Shown piece by piece: positions 36,540-47,461 of a DNA stretch of 64,000 nt. The notes beneath the pieces were generated by a model. The model was not told the origin of the DNA. It was given only the letters and a program-made list of their open reading frames with translations, and made no database searches. Origin of the DNA: Theobroma cacao (Eukaryota; Streptophyta; Magnoliopsida; Malvales; Malvaceae); the NCBI RefSeq assembly GCF_000208745.1, contig NC_030851.1, positions 35,394,200-35,458,199 on the forward strand. Direction: 5' to 3'. The stretch's first letter is position 1. Every line of letters begins with the position of its first letter. The translations under genes and the position numbers were made by a program.

Positions 36540-36880
36540 TCGCAATAAAAAGCCTCTGGTCTCGGCACAAGAAGGGGAAGCAAAGTAGAGAGATTTGGGG
36601 AAAGTGAGCGATGCACGGAGATTGGCAGCGACAAGCCTCTGCTCTCGGCATAAGAAGGGGAAGCAAAGTAGAGAGATTTGCGGAAAGTGAGCGACGCACG
36701 GAGATTGGCAGCAACAAACCTTTGCTCTCAGCACAAGAAGGGGAAGCAAAGTAGAGAGTTTTGGGGAAAGTGAGTGACGCACGGAGATTGGCAGCCACAA
36801 GCCTCTACTCTCGGCACAAGAAGGGGAAGCAAAGTAGAGAATTTGGGAAAAGTGAGTGAGGTACATGTTAGGGATTTGTA
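36540..36880. repeat. 83-bp tandem repeat, about four copies
   Basis: The word CTC(G/A)GCAYAAGAAGGGGAAG begins at 36561, 36644, 36727 and 36810, an exact 83-base period. Units are ~90-95% alike (AAAGTAGAGAGWTTTG, GTGAGYGAYGCACGGAG, ATTGGCAGC). Because 83 is not a multiple of three, each - strand frame reads the repeat in all three frames, giving apparent proteins that are repeat products. Confidence 0.92.
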
Positions 36881-37090
36881 TTTGAGTTATATGGTTTTTG
36901 TTTCTTTTGAAATTAAGTTGGAGAGTTTTAAATTCAATTTGGATGGGTGGTAGACTTGGTTAAAATTAATTCATTTTTTATTTGAACACAAGTTCAAGTC
37001 TTTCTTGTAACACAAATTTAAATATTTTAAATTTTATTAATAAATTAAAATTTTTTATATTACTCAATATAAAACATAATGGTATATTAT

Positions 37091-37522
37091 TAAATTTATT
37101 ATATATATTAATGACACAAATTATATGTTATAGTTTGATATATATTACAAAATTTGTATAATTACTTATCAATATAATTTTATAAAAAGTATGATAATAG
37201 CTAATAAAATTAATAACTGTAATCATATAAATAAAATTTACTATAAGCTTACATATAAAACATATTAATATATATATGTAAGATATTTTAATATCTCANA
37301 TGTTATATACTAAATTTATTGTATATATTAATGACACAAATTATATGTTATAGTTTGATATATATTACAAAATTTGTACAATTAATTATCAATATAATAC
37401 CCTAAAAAGTATGATAATACATAACTAATAAAATTAATAACTGTAATCATATAAATAAAATTACTATAAGCTTACATATAAAACATATTAATATATATGT
37501 AAGATGTTTTAATATCTCATAT
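37091..37522. repeat. 220-bp tandem duplication in AT-rich DNA
   Basis: TAAATTTATT starts at 37091 and 37311, and the following ~210 bases match nearly base for base (AATGACACAAATTATATG, ATAAGCTTACATATAAAACA). Small indels distinguish them. The only ambiguous base of the window (n at 37299) lies at the junction, so copy number could be an assembly effect. Confidence 0.88.
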
Positions 37523-38099
37523 ACATACATATATATATTAACTTATAAAGTTATATCAATTAAAGAATATAACTTGTAGATTCATATTAATACAATAGGT
37601 TATATTTTTTTTGTGAATAATGCATGTTTATATATATATATATTCTATAGCCATGATTCTAATTTGTATACATAGATATAATAAACTATATATTTTAAAT
37701 ATATTATATTAATAAGTTTATTATACATCTATCTTCTTAATTTATATATATTAACTAATTAATATTAAAACGTACATAAAGTATTAATATTTTTGTTTAA
37801 TTTATTATTATATCTTATCATGTATTTTTATAAAATTAAAAAAATTATTTTGTTCTTTTTATCAATTTTTTAATGTTATAAAATTAATGAATTTTGAATT
37901 ATTAATTTATAATTTATGATTCAATAAAGTTTTCAAAATGTAAAAAAATAAGCAAAGGAAAATATATTTAAACTTTTAAATATTATAAACTTCAGTATGT
38001 ATGTAGTTGCTTTTATTAATATCTATTTTTTATAAAGGATTAATAAAATTTATAAAAAGTTTAAAATATTTTAAGACAAAAAATTTAAAAAATACTATT

Positions 38100-38488
38100 A
38101 CCAATGGAATTTTCCAATGGAATGTTCCGTTGAAAAATTTCCGTTGGTAATAGCTTTTTCCAATGGAAAATTCCATTGGAAACTTTAGCAGGCTTTCAAA
38201 TTTTTTGAGTTTTTAAACTTTCAGACGGATTTCCAATGAACAATTTTCCATTGGAAAATTCCAATGGAAATTCGTTGGAAATTTCGTCGAAAAATTTGGT
38301 GGGAGAAAATGTTTTTAGTGCTAAAAAAATCTCCAACGGAAATATTCCATTGGTATATTTCCGTTGGAAATCCGTCGAAAATCTGTCAGAAAAAATAACA
38401 ACAATTTCTGATAGAAATCCATTGGAAATTTTCATTAGAATTTCCAACGAAATTTTTTTCGTTGGAAAAAATCTGTTTTCTTGTGGTG
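38100..38488. repeat. Right subterminal repeats and TIR of the CACTA
   Basis: Same TTTCCAACGGAAA / TTTCCGTTGGAAA array as on the left, ending in the TIR CTGTTTTCTTGTGGTG at 38473-38488. The preceding ~1 kb (37000-38100) is extremely AT-rich. Confidence 0.85.
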
Positions 38489-39750
38489 GTAATACCTTGC
38501 TCATGAGGGTGCAAAATGTGTCTGGAGCATTAATAAGTTCGAATGCCATGACGAGGAACTCATACAAACCATAGTGAGTCATATATGCAATCTTGTGCTT
38601 ATCTCCCTTGGCTATGCGTACTTGGGAGTACCTTGAGCATAAGTTTAACTTTGCGAACCATGTCACCTTTCCTAACTAATCGAACAAGTTCGCAATCAAT
38701 GGTATGGGATACTTGTTCTTCACGATGAGCTTGTTCAAAGCTCTATAGTCGATGCATAATCTCAAAGATCCATTATGCTTGTGCTAGAACAACACTAGTG
38801 TGCCATATGGGGATTTGGAAGGTCTGATGAATCCAGCATCGACCAACTCTCTTAGTTGTTTCCTTAACTCGGCTAACTCTAAATGGGACATCCGATAAAG
38901 GGCTCGTGCTAGTGGTTGAGCCCTTGGTACCACCTCAATGTGATGATCAACTTCCATTTGAGGAGGCAGCCTACTAGGTATACTTACCAGCTCACATCCT
39001 TGAAGTCGTCCAACACCTCCAACACCTCGATCGGAGCCTTCATAAGAGCCTTGAGGGTATCCTTCAACTTGAGGATTGAGGCAAATGTCTCCTCATTTTG
39101 CCATGCACCTTTGGCTAGTTTCATTGTTGATAGTAATTTAGCATATGGGTTATGTCCATTTTTTATTGGTACTACACATTGTCTTTGAGTGTCCAACACA
39201 CAAATGCAATTTGCCAAAGGCACAAGCAAAGCATTAATCTTATCAAGGAATCTAATGCCAATGACACAATCATAATCATCCATTGGGATTACCTCGATGG
39301 GTTGTTTACCTTTTTGTGCACCCAATTGTACATCGATTATTGTTGAGCCCATGGTTGGAACTTCCTTTGAATTCATCATTTTCATGAAACTAACCCCTTT
39401 ATTGGGCTTTAAGCCAAGTTTCTTGGCAGCACCCTGTACCATAAATAAGTCTAAAGCCCTTATGTCAACAAGAGCCTCCACTGTTTTTCCACTCACCACT
39501 ATGTCAGCAAACATGAGTCCCTTTTTTCGAGCGAATCGTTTAGCCTTGATTGTGCTTAACACAATGGATCCAAGCTTTGTGGCCTCAATGTCTTGCTCAT
39601 CCTCCTCTTGAGCATCCCACTAACTTGGCCCTTTTCGAACAATCCCTCACCTAATGTGGATTGTCAACTAGAAAGCATGATCGTGGCTTTTCTCCCCATC
39701 TTTGGTTGGTCTCCTCCTTCTCTCGAATGGCTTCTTTCCCTTGCCATTAC
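38489..39750 (-). pseudogene. gypsy-2 gag zinc knuckle, protease and RT N-terminal half
   Basis: From the right on the - strand: a broken zinc knuckle near 39640-39700 (HDHAF, then frameshifted DCSKRAKL), then a long frame 39562-38984 with the protease domain. Segments ADIVVSGKTVEALVDIRALD (expected DTGA(S/T), now DIRA) and DYDCVIGIRFLDKINALLVP (family 'DFDVVLGMEFL') are clear. RT then follows with stops: [68 protein letters not shown] and APDTFCTLMSKV, where the CACTA begins. The rest of RT is at 19482-19918. Confidence 0.88.
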
Positions 39751-40148
39751 CTTTTGACTCATGACATTTGATATCAAAGTAGACTTGAATCTTCATTGAT
39801 GTGGGATCCTATGAGAGATACAAGGGTCGAAGTAGACCCAGACTAGTGTAACAGTCCTTGAGAGATACAAGTGTCGAAGTAGACCCAAACTAGTGTAAGA
39901 GTCCTTCTTCTTTAAGGATAAAGAGCTAGTGCAACGAGAGCATTGCATAATTGGGTGAGGTAAAATGTCATATATTCTACATCAGTAATAGATGGGATGG
40001 ATCTTAAGTATATAAACATGGGTCTTCCACCACCTATCGGGCATGCTTTTTGGATTGGAAATGTGAGTCTGTGATTTATGGGCTTACTTAAGCTCTATTT
40101 TCAGAATTTAAAGCCACACAAGAATGGTTTAAGATCTGACCCATGACA
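39751..40148 (+). repeat. TRIM-type arm: LTR remnant, PBS, interior, PPT and LTR
   Basis: On the + strand, TGACTCATGACA (remnant of an LTR end) is followed by a decayed PBS TTGATATCAAAG. Interior homologous to the 17275 TRIM comes next, with a 50-60-base internal duplication (AGAGATACAAG(G/T)GTCGAAGT twice, near 39811 and 39856). A polypurine TTGGGTGAGGTAAAA and an LTR at 39966-40148 (183 bp) end it. This LTR is the inverted counterpart of 19267-19447 (181 bp). Confidence 0.75.
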
Positions 40149-40822
40149 TAGCTCATAACTAAAGGAGGATCTGCCCTTGACTCTATATTTATTGCTTTTT
40201 TTTTTCTTTAAGCTCTACTTAATGAAGAAATAATGGAAAAAACCAAAAATCAAAACTCATGTTGGTTCATTGCACAAGATAAATTTTTAGACAGATGGAG
40301 ATGGGGTCATATATCCCCCCGTAGAAAGCAACCTTGAGGGGAGGCCCCCCTTTGCATCAGGCCTTGAGGCCCCATTGTCGGTGGGCTGTAGTATGATGCA
40401 TCATCCAAGGGGCAAGACTGCATATGAACTGATTTCTTTTATCTTGATTCTTGGGTTACTATTTTTTCAGTCTTACCGACGCTGAGCTCCAATCCCGTGT
40501 ATGTTTTTGTCGTTCAAAAATTCGAATCTCTCATTTTTTTTATTGGAACTGTAAAATTAAAAAGCTAATTAACTTGTGGAAGAAAAGATTTTTCTTTTGA
40601 TGTGGTTTACATAATTAATGGAGGTAGCCCTCACCCTCCATCACCGATAAATGTTAAACGATTACTTCCAATCTTCCTATCAAATCAAACTGTAACTTTT
40701 TAATTTTTGCATATTGATATGCTTGAGTGTCTCTCTTCAATCAAAACCCTTCAGCATTCATGTTCTTTAGCTGATCGAAAAGGCTATATTACAATCTCGT
40801 TCAAAAAAACTTGTTAGGAAAC
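40149..40822 (+). promoter_or_regulatory. Upstream region of the MLP gene
   Basis: Holds no gene. Notable are a GC-richer patch near 40315-40380 (GGGGAGGCCCCCC), a 12-base perfect palindrome ATGATGCATCAT at 40393-40404, and an inverted GCATATTGATATGC at 40709-40722. GCTATATTAC near 40783 is a weak TATA-like word only ~40 bases from the ATG. None is proven to be a control site. Confidence 0.35.
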
Positions 40823-41609
40823 ATGGCTCTAACTGGCAAACTCGAAGCTGATGTAGAGCTCAAGGCCCCTGCAGATAAGTTCTTCAACATCATCAGAAGT
40901 GAAACTCATCAAATCCCAAATGCTGCATCCGATAAAGTACACAACGTTGAAGTGCATGAGGGTGATTGGGAAGCTGATGGCTCTGTCAAGCTCTGGAAAT
41001 ATACTGTTGGTAAGATAACATTAATCCAACTGTTTTCAAATCCGAAACAGTTTAATATATGTGATTTTCTAGATTGAATTTCAGCCCCTTTTACTTCCCT
41101 GTTTTGAATTTGTTTCGATTTACGTATACCATCATTTGCTGTTCTTTTATCTGAGATTTGGTGGTCTTTCTTCTTTTGAGGCATGTTTAGTTTTTGAGCA
41201 CCATCCCAGCTCAAACTCCAAAGAAAGAAAAATTTTCTTATGTCCGAACCAATTTGCCTCTGCTACCAAGAAATCTGAATGGTCAAACTTCTAAGCCATG
41301 CAACTTTCTTATTTACAGTCTATAATATTTGAATCTACAGAGGGAAAAGACGAGATTTTTAAGGAAAAGATTACGGTGGACGAGGCAAACAAATCTGTAA
41401 CTTTAGTTGCCTTGGAAGCACATGTTATGGAAGAATTTAAGAGTTACAAGATTGTTTTTGGCGTTACACCTATGAGTGATCAAAGCAGCGTGGTGAAAAT
41501 TACTCTGGACTATGAGAAACTTAACGAGAATATCCCTGATCCAAATCAGTACCTGCAGTTTCTGATGAATGTCATCAAAGACATTGACGCACACCTTCTC
41601 AAGGCATAA
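40823..41609 (+). CDS. MLP-like: MLP-like protein, Bet v 1 / START-like family (two exons)
   Basis: Coding is join(40823..41009,41341..41609), 151 residues, the usual MLP length. Exon 1 runs MALTGKLEADVELKAPADKF to LWKYTV. Exon 2 continues EGKDEIFKEKITVDEANKSV to YLQFLMNVIKDIDAHLLKA and stops at TAA. The intron (331 bp, GT at 41010, AG at 41339-41340) splits a Glu codon, the usual MLP intron site. Family features: FFNIIRSE helix, VEVHEGDWEADGSVKLWKY (glycine loop and WKY strand), YKSYKI, VKITLDYEKL and the amphipathic C-terminal helix. Bet v 1 proteins form a hydrophobic ligand pocket; MLPs are cytosolic and linked to stress, ABA signalling or transport of hydrophobic compounds. The exact role is unknown. 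It has no frame damage and is the only clear host gene here. Confidence 0.95.
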
Positions 41610-41908
41610 ATGAAGTTGAAGGAAATATATCTTTTCTTCTTGTCTGGTGCATCTGTTAATTAATGTTAAAGAAGTTGATGTCTGTGTGTGTACAAAGTGC
41701 TTGTATTACTGTCCTATAGGCTTAATTATGTTCGTCGTGGGATTGACTCCAGTTCTCCATGTTAGTTTGGCTTGGATTATATTTTGTGGCGTTTGTATTT
41801 TAACTGATTCTTATGGATTGTTCCATGACTGTAATGGAAGCGCAAATATGGTTTAGTCTAACTATTAACACCAGGGAGGATTTGCTAACAATATTATAAA
41901 GTTTCAAT
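41610..41908 (+). other. MLP 3' untranslated and downstream sequence
   Basis: T/G-rich sequence typical of a plant 3' UTR (TGTTAATTAATG, TTTTGTGG). No canonical AATAAA is obvious. A 69-codon open frame here has no recognisable product. Confidence 0.45.
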
Positions 41909-42545
41909 TCTAAATTTAGTCCTTGTACAAAATTACCGGATGTAGTCTCTCTATTATTATTTGTACAAATGAGTCTATATATTTTAAAAATTTATTAGTT
42001 TTGATTTAATCTTTAACACCTTCTTCCGTCAAATATGTTAATGTGGCGTTAATAATGTTAATTGATGCTAACGTAATTGATGATGTAATATTGATTGTGT
42101 TGATTGATGTTGATGTGATATGGATAAAAGTAATTTTTTATTTTTTCAAATTTTATAAAAATTAAAAAATATAAAAAAATTATTTTAATAAATTTTAAGA
42201 ATAAAAAATAAATAAATTTCAATAATTTTTGAGAACTTTAAAAAAGCAAAAATATTTTTATTATTAAATATTAAAAAAAACTAGAAAAATTTTATTTTGG
42301 ATTTTAAAAATTTAATTCTGTTTTTTTATTTTTTGGTTTTCTAAAAAATTACCCCTTGCCTTTTACAAAAACAATCAATTTTGTTTAAAAAATTAAAAAC
42401 CTATTTTTTGTCAATACCACATCAACATCTATTTCCATGATCATAACCATGTCCGCATAAATCAACAAGGTCATTAATAATATTAGATGGATAAAATCTA
42501 ATAATTTTGTATACTATAGAGATTAATTTCATAATTCGACCTATT
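41909..42545. mobile_element. Probable MITE (Mutator-like ends)
   Basis: Left end TAAATTTAGTCCTTGTACAA and the complemented right end TGAAATTAATCTCTATAGTA... both lead to ACAAAATTA, a common form of plant MULE-derived MITE. Left and right interiors both hold GATGTTGATGTG / CACATCAACATC as an inverted pair (about 42107 and 42419). The centre is A/T-rich. No clear target duplication seen. Confidence 0.45.
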
Positions 42546-42639
42546 ACGAAAAAGGCAACTATTGTTTATAAAATTGGTTTCATTCAGTTAAAACTTGAGA
42601 CAATAAGGATCGATATATGTAAAGAACACTTGGAGCAAG

Positions 42640-43090
42640 TTTTCTTAGCTAGAATTTGTTGAGATAGTCTTGAATTCTAGTTAGATTAGGATATTGAATC
42701 CTAGTTGGATTAGAATAAGACTCTTGTACTTGGTCTTGAGGTCATACAGGGTTAAAGACTATCATAAAGCCAAAGAGAGTTTAGCAAGCACCTAAATGTT
42801 GAAAAAGAGATTTGGGTAACTGGGACACTAGTTGTGAGTTTGAGATTAGTCTTGGAATCTCCTAATTTTTCTTTATGGATCATTCTCTACGTTGTCCATG
42901 AATGTAGGTTATCAAAAGACCAAACCACATAAATTTCTTATGTTCTCGTGAAAGTGCTTGATTTCTTTCTTTCTTTTTTAACTTTGCTGCAAAAGGCCTT
43001 TTGCAAAACATTTTTTTGGTAATTATACAAGGGCAATGCCCTCTCGAAAGCTAGCTTTCTATGACAACAGAAGTCTTCTATTAGTTTGGT
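42640..43090 (+). repeat. Possible 5' LTR / leader of copia-2
   Basis: Lies upstream of copia-2 gag. TTGTTGAGATAGTCTTGAAT, ATTGAATCCTAGTTGGATTA and similar words resemble copia LTR starts, but no second LTR copy is present in the window, so limits are uncertain. Confidence 0.3.
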
Positions 43091-43149
43091 GCTAAGCTTG
43101 TTATGGCATTCTAGCTTTTTGCTCAATAAAATCCAATTTTCAATAAAAT

Positions 43150-44357
43150 TGTGTAAGATCTTGGGCAAATTTTTGGAGATTATTTTACTATTTTCGCAAC
43201 AAATCGTATTGAAGCTTTAAGGTTTTGAGTTAATTTGAATCTTTTGACGGCAACATTATCCACCAAGTACAAGATTGAGAAGTTTAATAAAAGAAATAAT
43301 TTCAACATGTGACGTGTTAAGATGCACACATTGCTTATGCAATAAGGATTATTGAAGGCATTACCATCTTTCCACAAATTTGTTTGATGGTGAGAAAGAT
43401 GACTTAATGAGAAAAGCACACAATGTTATTCTACTAGTTTTATCTAATGAAGTGCTAAGAGAAGTCACAGATGAAGAATAAGTTGTTGCAGTGTGGCTTA
43501 AACTGGAGAGCATTTATAGGACCAAGTCCATGATGAATCAACTTTATATGAAGCAATGATTGTATACTCTTAAAATGCATGAATATGCATTTGTTAATAT
43601 TCATATTGATAATTTAATATATTTATTCTTGATTTTAAAGAATATTGATGTTAAATGAGGATCTAGCCTTAATTTCTTCCATCTTTTTTGCCTTCATGAT
43701 ATAAAAACTTTATGGATACTATACTATATGCCTGTGACACCCTCATTTTTCAAAATTTTAGGGTGCTTTTAAACTCCAAAGAATTGAACAAGTAAATAAA
43801 TGGCACCTTAAGTGAAAATCAAGTAGAAAGCCTGATTGTGAATAAAGTTAAAGGCAAAGACAAGGGTCTAGACATAAAAAAGGTAAATTTAGATCAAAAT
43901 CTAAATTTAAAGCATGAGGGAGGATTTTTAGTAAGAGTTGATTACCATCACAACTGCACCAAATTCAAGAAGCTTGAGAATGCTGCAAATGTGGTAAAAG
44001 ATGGCTTAGATACTTATAAAAAAAGGTGATTATGTTGTTGCAATTACCATGACAGTTTTGAGGAAGCTAATAGTGTTCTTGCAATTACCAATGGTAACCT
44101 AACTAATGCATGGATCATGGATTTGGGTTGTCACTTCCACATATGTTCCAAGTGTGATTGGTTTACAAGCTATCAATTTATTAATTTGCATAACATACAA
44201 TTACGAGATGATTATTGTTTCCCAATTGTTGGAATTGGTACTATTCGGTTCAAGATGTTTATGATATTGTAAGGACACTTAAGGTGTGACATGTCATTGA
44301 CATGAAAAAAGAACTTGATATCCTTAAGTTTGTTAGGTAAAAGGGGTTGCACATTTA
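43150..44357 (+). pseudogene. copia-2 gag and protease-start relic
   Basis: Pieces in order are KYEIEKFN then NNFNM (family 'F.G.NDF..W'), MHTLLMQ, LMRKAHNVILLVLSNEVLRE, VWLKLESIYRTKSMMNQLYM, MHEYAFVNIHIDNL and LKNIDVK. These match the UBN2/gag domain of the copia group. Later WIMDLGCHFHIC (family 'W.LDSG.S.HM', so D-S-G is now D-L-G) and DWFTSYQF, VGIGTIRFKMF mark the protease and pre-integrase region. Stops and frameshifts are common. Copia-3 interrupts at 44358; the element continues at 56085. Confidence 0.82.
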
Positions 44358-44877
44358 TGAAGGGTTTCGACCATTCTCACTGATGGAGTGCATGCATTAT
44401 AAATATTTAAACAAAGTAACGTAGCAGAATTTAAACAAGAAAAACTGAAACCTCCCTTAGATCACTTGTTTTGGATTTTCAATCAAATGAACAATACACA
44501 AACATACATGGATTGAATTGTATACCTTAGTGAGTGATTGTTGAAAATCATAATTCATAAATCCTCCACTTTTGCACACACCAAAGCCTAATTGTTGCAA
44601 ACAAAAGCTATTCATATGTCTTGCCTTCAATGGTGATCTACACAAATGACAACTGAAAACCTTCGCAAGGTTGGCACAATGTATGTGTCATGATGCTATG
44701 CTAGTAGCCAGGAATTCATAAATCTCACCAAAAAAAAAATGTTTTTCTCATTGTTAAAACAAAAAGGAAAACACAATAAGAAAATTCCCTTTCCTTGTAA
44801 GCTTGCCAATATGTGGCAAAAAGTAGAGTCCAAGTTTGTTTTTTAATTACTTTTTCTAGTAATCGCACTAGGGGTGC

Positions 44878-46372
44878 TGATAACTCTATGATATAGAGTT
44901 ATTTGGACTTAATTGTGATAGTAATTTAGCTTAATTCTTGTGGTAATACATAAAAGTAGGTTTTATTTAAATTATTTTATTTTAAGTTTATTAAATTAGG
45001 TGAGTCAATATAATCTTAGTTAATTTTATGCTTAATTTTGTGTTAATGTGATTATGATAAGTTGTTGATTTATTCATGCTTTTGTAGGTGTTTAATGAAG
45101 GAACAATTTTAATGAAAGGAAAGCAATTTCAAGGTATAGACTTCCACTGCACATGTTTCGGTATTTCAACCATAACTATTCTACAAAGCTTTAAATGAGA
45201 TGATTCTTGAACCATTGGAAAGCTTAGGTGGTAAAAAATCTTGTCAAACTTGAAGCATTGCAACAGTCCTAGAGCAATTACAATTCTACTAAATAATTGG
45301 TTGAGGCTGCGACTTTGATAGAGGTAGGCCGCGGCTCACGAAGTTTGATGAGAAAATCCTAGTTGGAATTGAATTCTTTCTTCACCCAACTTGGCCTAAC
45401 TTTAAAGCCCTATAAAACAACTTTTTGGAGGACTTTTGGAGAGAACACAACACCAATTTAAGAGTTGAGAATCAAGCCACAAAGTCATTAAAGCTGAGAA
45501 GAATTTGAGGGATTTAAAAAGATTTGGAAGATCAAGATTACAGTTCTTGGGTTTTGTTATCTTTTTGTTATTCTTTTATTTTCTTAGTTTGATTTCAATG
45601 TTTAAACTTAATTTGATGATGATGTGTGACTTGATGAGAAACTAAGTTATTTATCTAAGATTATGATTGAACTCAATATTTAGCCTGATTTATTTATCTC
45701 TCTTTTGCTTATATTTGACGAATTTAAGTTGTTTATTCTATTTTGTTCTTAATGCTTCTAATTGCTTGATCACCAATTAGATTGAATTGGAAACCTAAGT
45801 TAAACCTTGATGAGGGAGATTTAGTTAGACCTTGAATAGAATAGCACCTGATTGAATGCAATTAGTTGATTTGGTGGTTTGATTTGCATATAAGGTAGAC
45901 ATACACCTATAAGCCATATGTAGTAAGGATTAGAGCACGAACTTAATGAATCTTTCTTCAATTTAATTTGCATAGACATACAGTAAATTAATTGGGAGAG
46001 ATTTTTTATAAGAAACTCGATAGAGATTTGTAAATAATTTAAGAATCTAAATTAGCAACTTAATCTATTAAACTAAATTAAGAGAGAGAGACAATAATCA
46101 GATGAAGTATTGAGGCACATCATAATCTTAGGTTTAAAAGTCAATCAAATCTAAAAAAGTAATTTTGCTGAGTAAATTTAGATTAGTTTTAGTTTTTAAG
46201 TTTGATTTTATTTTGTTTGTTAATTCAATTTATAGTGTTTGGATAAAATTGGGATGTGTAATTTTAGTAATTAATAGTAAGAATTTATTCAATTCCCTGT
46301 GGGATCGACACTCTACTCATCATTATATTATCTTTACGATATATATACTTGCGTAGGTTGAAAATTGAACAA
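44878..46372 (+). mobile_element. Solo LTR G, copy 1 (~1.5 kb)
   Basis: Begins TGATAACTCTATGATATAGAG, whose first 24 bases form a hairpin (AACTCTAT/ATAGAGTT). It ends TTGAACAA next to GATAC. The other copia-3 LTR serves as the empty site and defines both edges. The flanks GGTGC and GATAC differ only by G/A changes, so an aged 5-base duplication is likely. Homologous to 47462-49163 in opposite orientation. Confidence 0.75.
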
Positions 46373-47461
46373 GATACGACACAAATATAAAGTATTTATA
46401 GTTAGGTTAAAATGCTGACAAACCTTTTGGTTTATCGCACCTTAGTCTTCTCACTTAATTAAATAGTTTAATTAAGTCTTTATTGGAAATTTCATTTTTC
46501 CAATTAAGTACAAATCTCATTCTCATTTCACATTGTCACCTTATTGTGTGTGACTTATTAAGTCTCCAAAATGTTGGCAATAAATATAAATTAATTCAAT
46601 CAAGAATTTATATTTATATTTATAGATCATGAGTGGCATCTAGCAATACAACATAACCACCAAAATGTTAGGAAAGTCAAGATGGTTTGACTAACCTTTC
46701 AGTGTGCAGCATTTTAATGTAATTTGATCATTTCATCATATATCTCGGATAGATAGAAAGTCTGGCTCGGTGTCTACTTTCTAGCTTTATTCATATTAGT
46801 TTCACAGCTTCCATATTGATCTATCAAGATTGCCTTTGTCGAGGACTTATTATCAATATAAGCCAAGAACAAGTGAGATATGTCCCTTTTAAGTCATTAT
46901 GGGGTGATAAATATTCTTTGAACTATTCATTCATCTTCTACCATACCCAAAAGCACTCTATTAGGCATCTGGTCGCCTTTAGACTTGTAGGGGTGAAATT
47001 AAATCATGACAGTTCACATATAAGATAAGTTGGTATCACAAGTCCAAGGATTCCTTATACTCCTGACACATGAGGGTATTTTCCATAGACACTTGAGTGA
47101 GAAACCAAATGGAACTCTCATAGTGAGTCTTGTTCAGTGAATTTGTTCTCTAACAAGCACCTGCATACTATCTTCAACTATTTTGCATACTTCAACCTAT
47201 GAGATCAGTTGCTTACTTTCAAAGTAAGAAGTCTTAGCATGTACCAGTCTTTACGCATTGTTAATACTCTTATTATTGTCAATACAATAACTAGGAACAT
47301 ATTTAGGAGCAAGACTTTGATGCATAAGAATCTTATAATTATAAATGTTTATAATTTCTTTGCAAGGCCACTAAGTTTCCTAGGCTTTATTTGCATAAGT
47401 CTTCTATAACTCTTTACAAATAAACTCATGGATAAAGAAATACCTTATACATTATATATAT

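Larger units (their letters stand above)
19919..38488 (-). mobile_element. CACTA (En/Spm-type) DNA transposon, 18.57 kb, TSD GTA
   Basis: Ends are inverted and related: the left reads CATTACCAAAAAACAG and the right, complemented, CACCACAAGAAAACAG (family CACTACAAGAAAA). Both are followed by TTTTTCCAA-rich subterminal repeats. The trinucleotide GTA lies just outside each end (19916-19918, 38489-38491), the size expected for CACTA. Removing the element and one GTA leaves the gypsy-2 RT frame unbroken across the site. Inside, on the - strand, are TNPA-like and TNPD/tnp2-like genes. Two solo LTRs, tandem repeats and a host-gene fragment account for the length. All coding parts are broken. Confidence 0.9.

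Noticed and set aside
36483..36866. Cys/Ser-rich frames of 127 and 93 codons
   Set aside because: Arise from the 83-bp tandem repeat read in successive frames.
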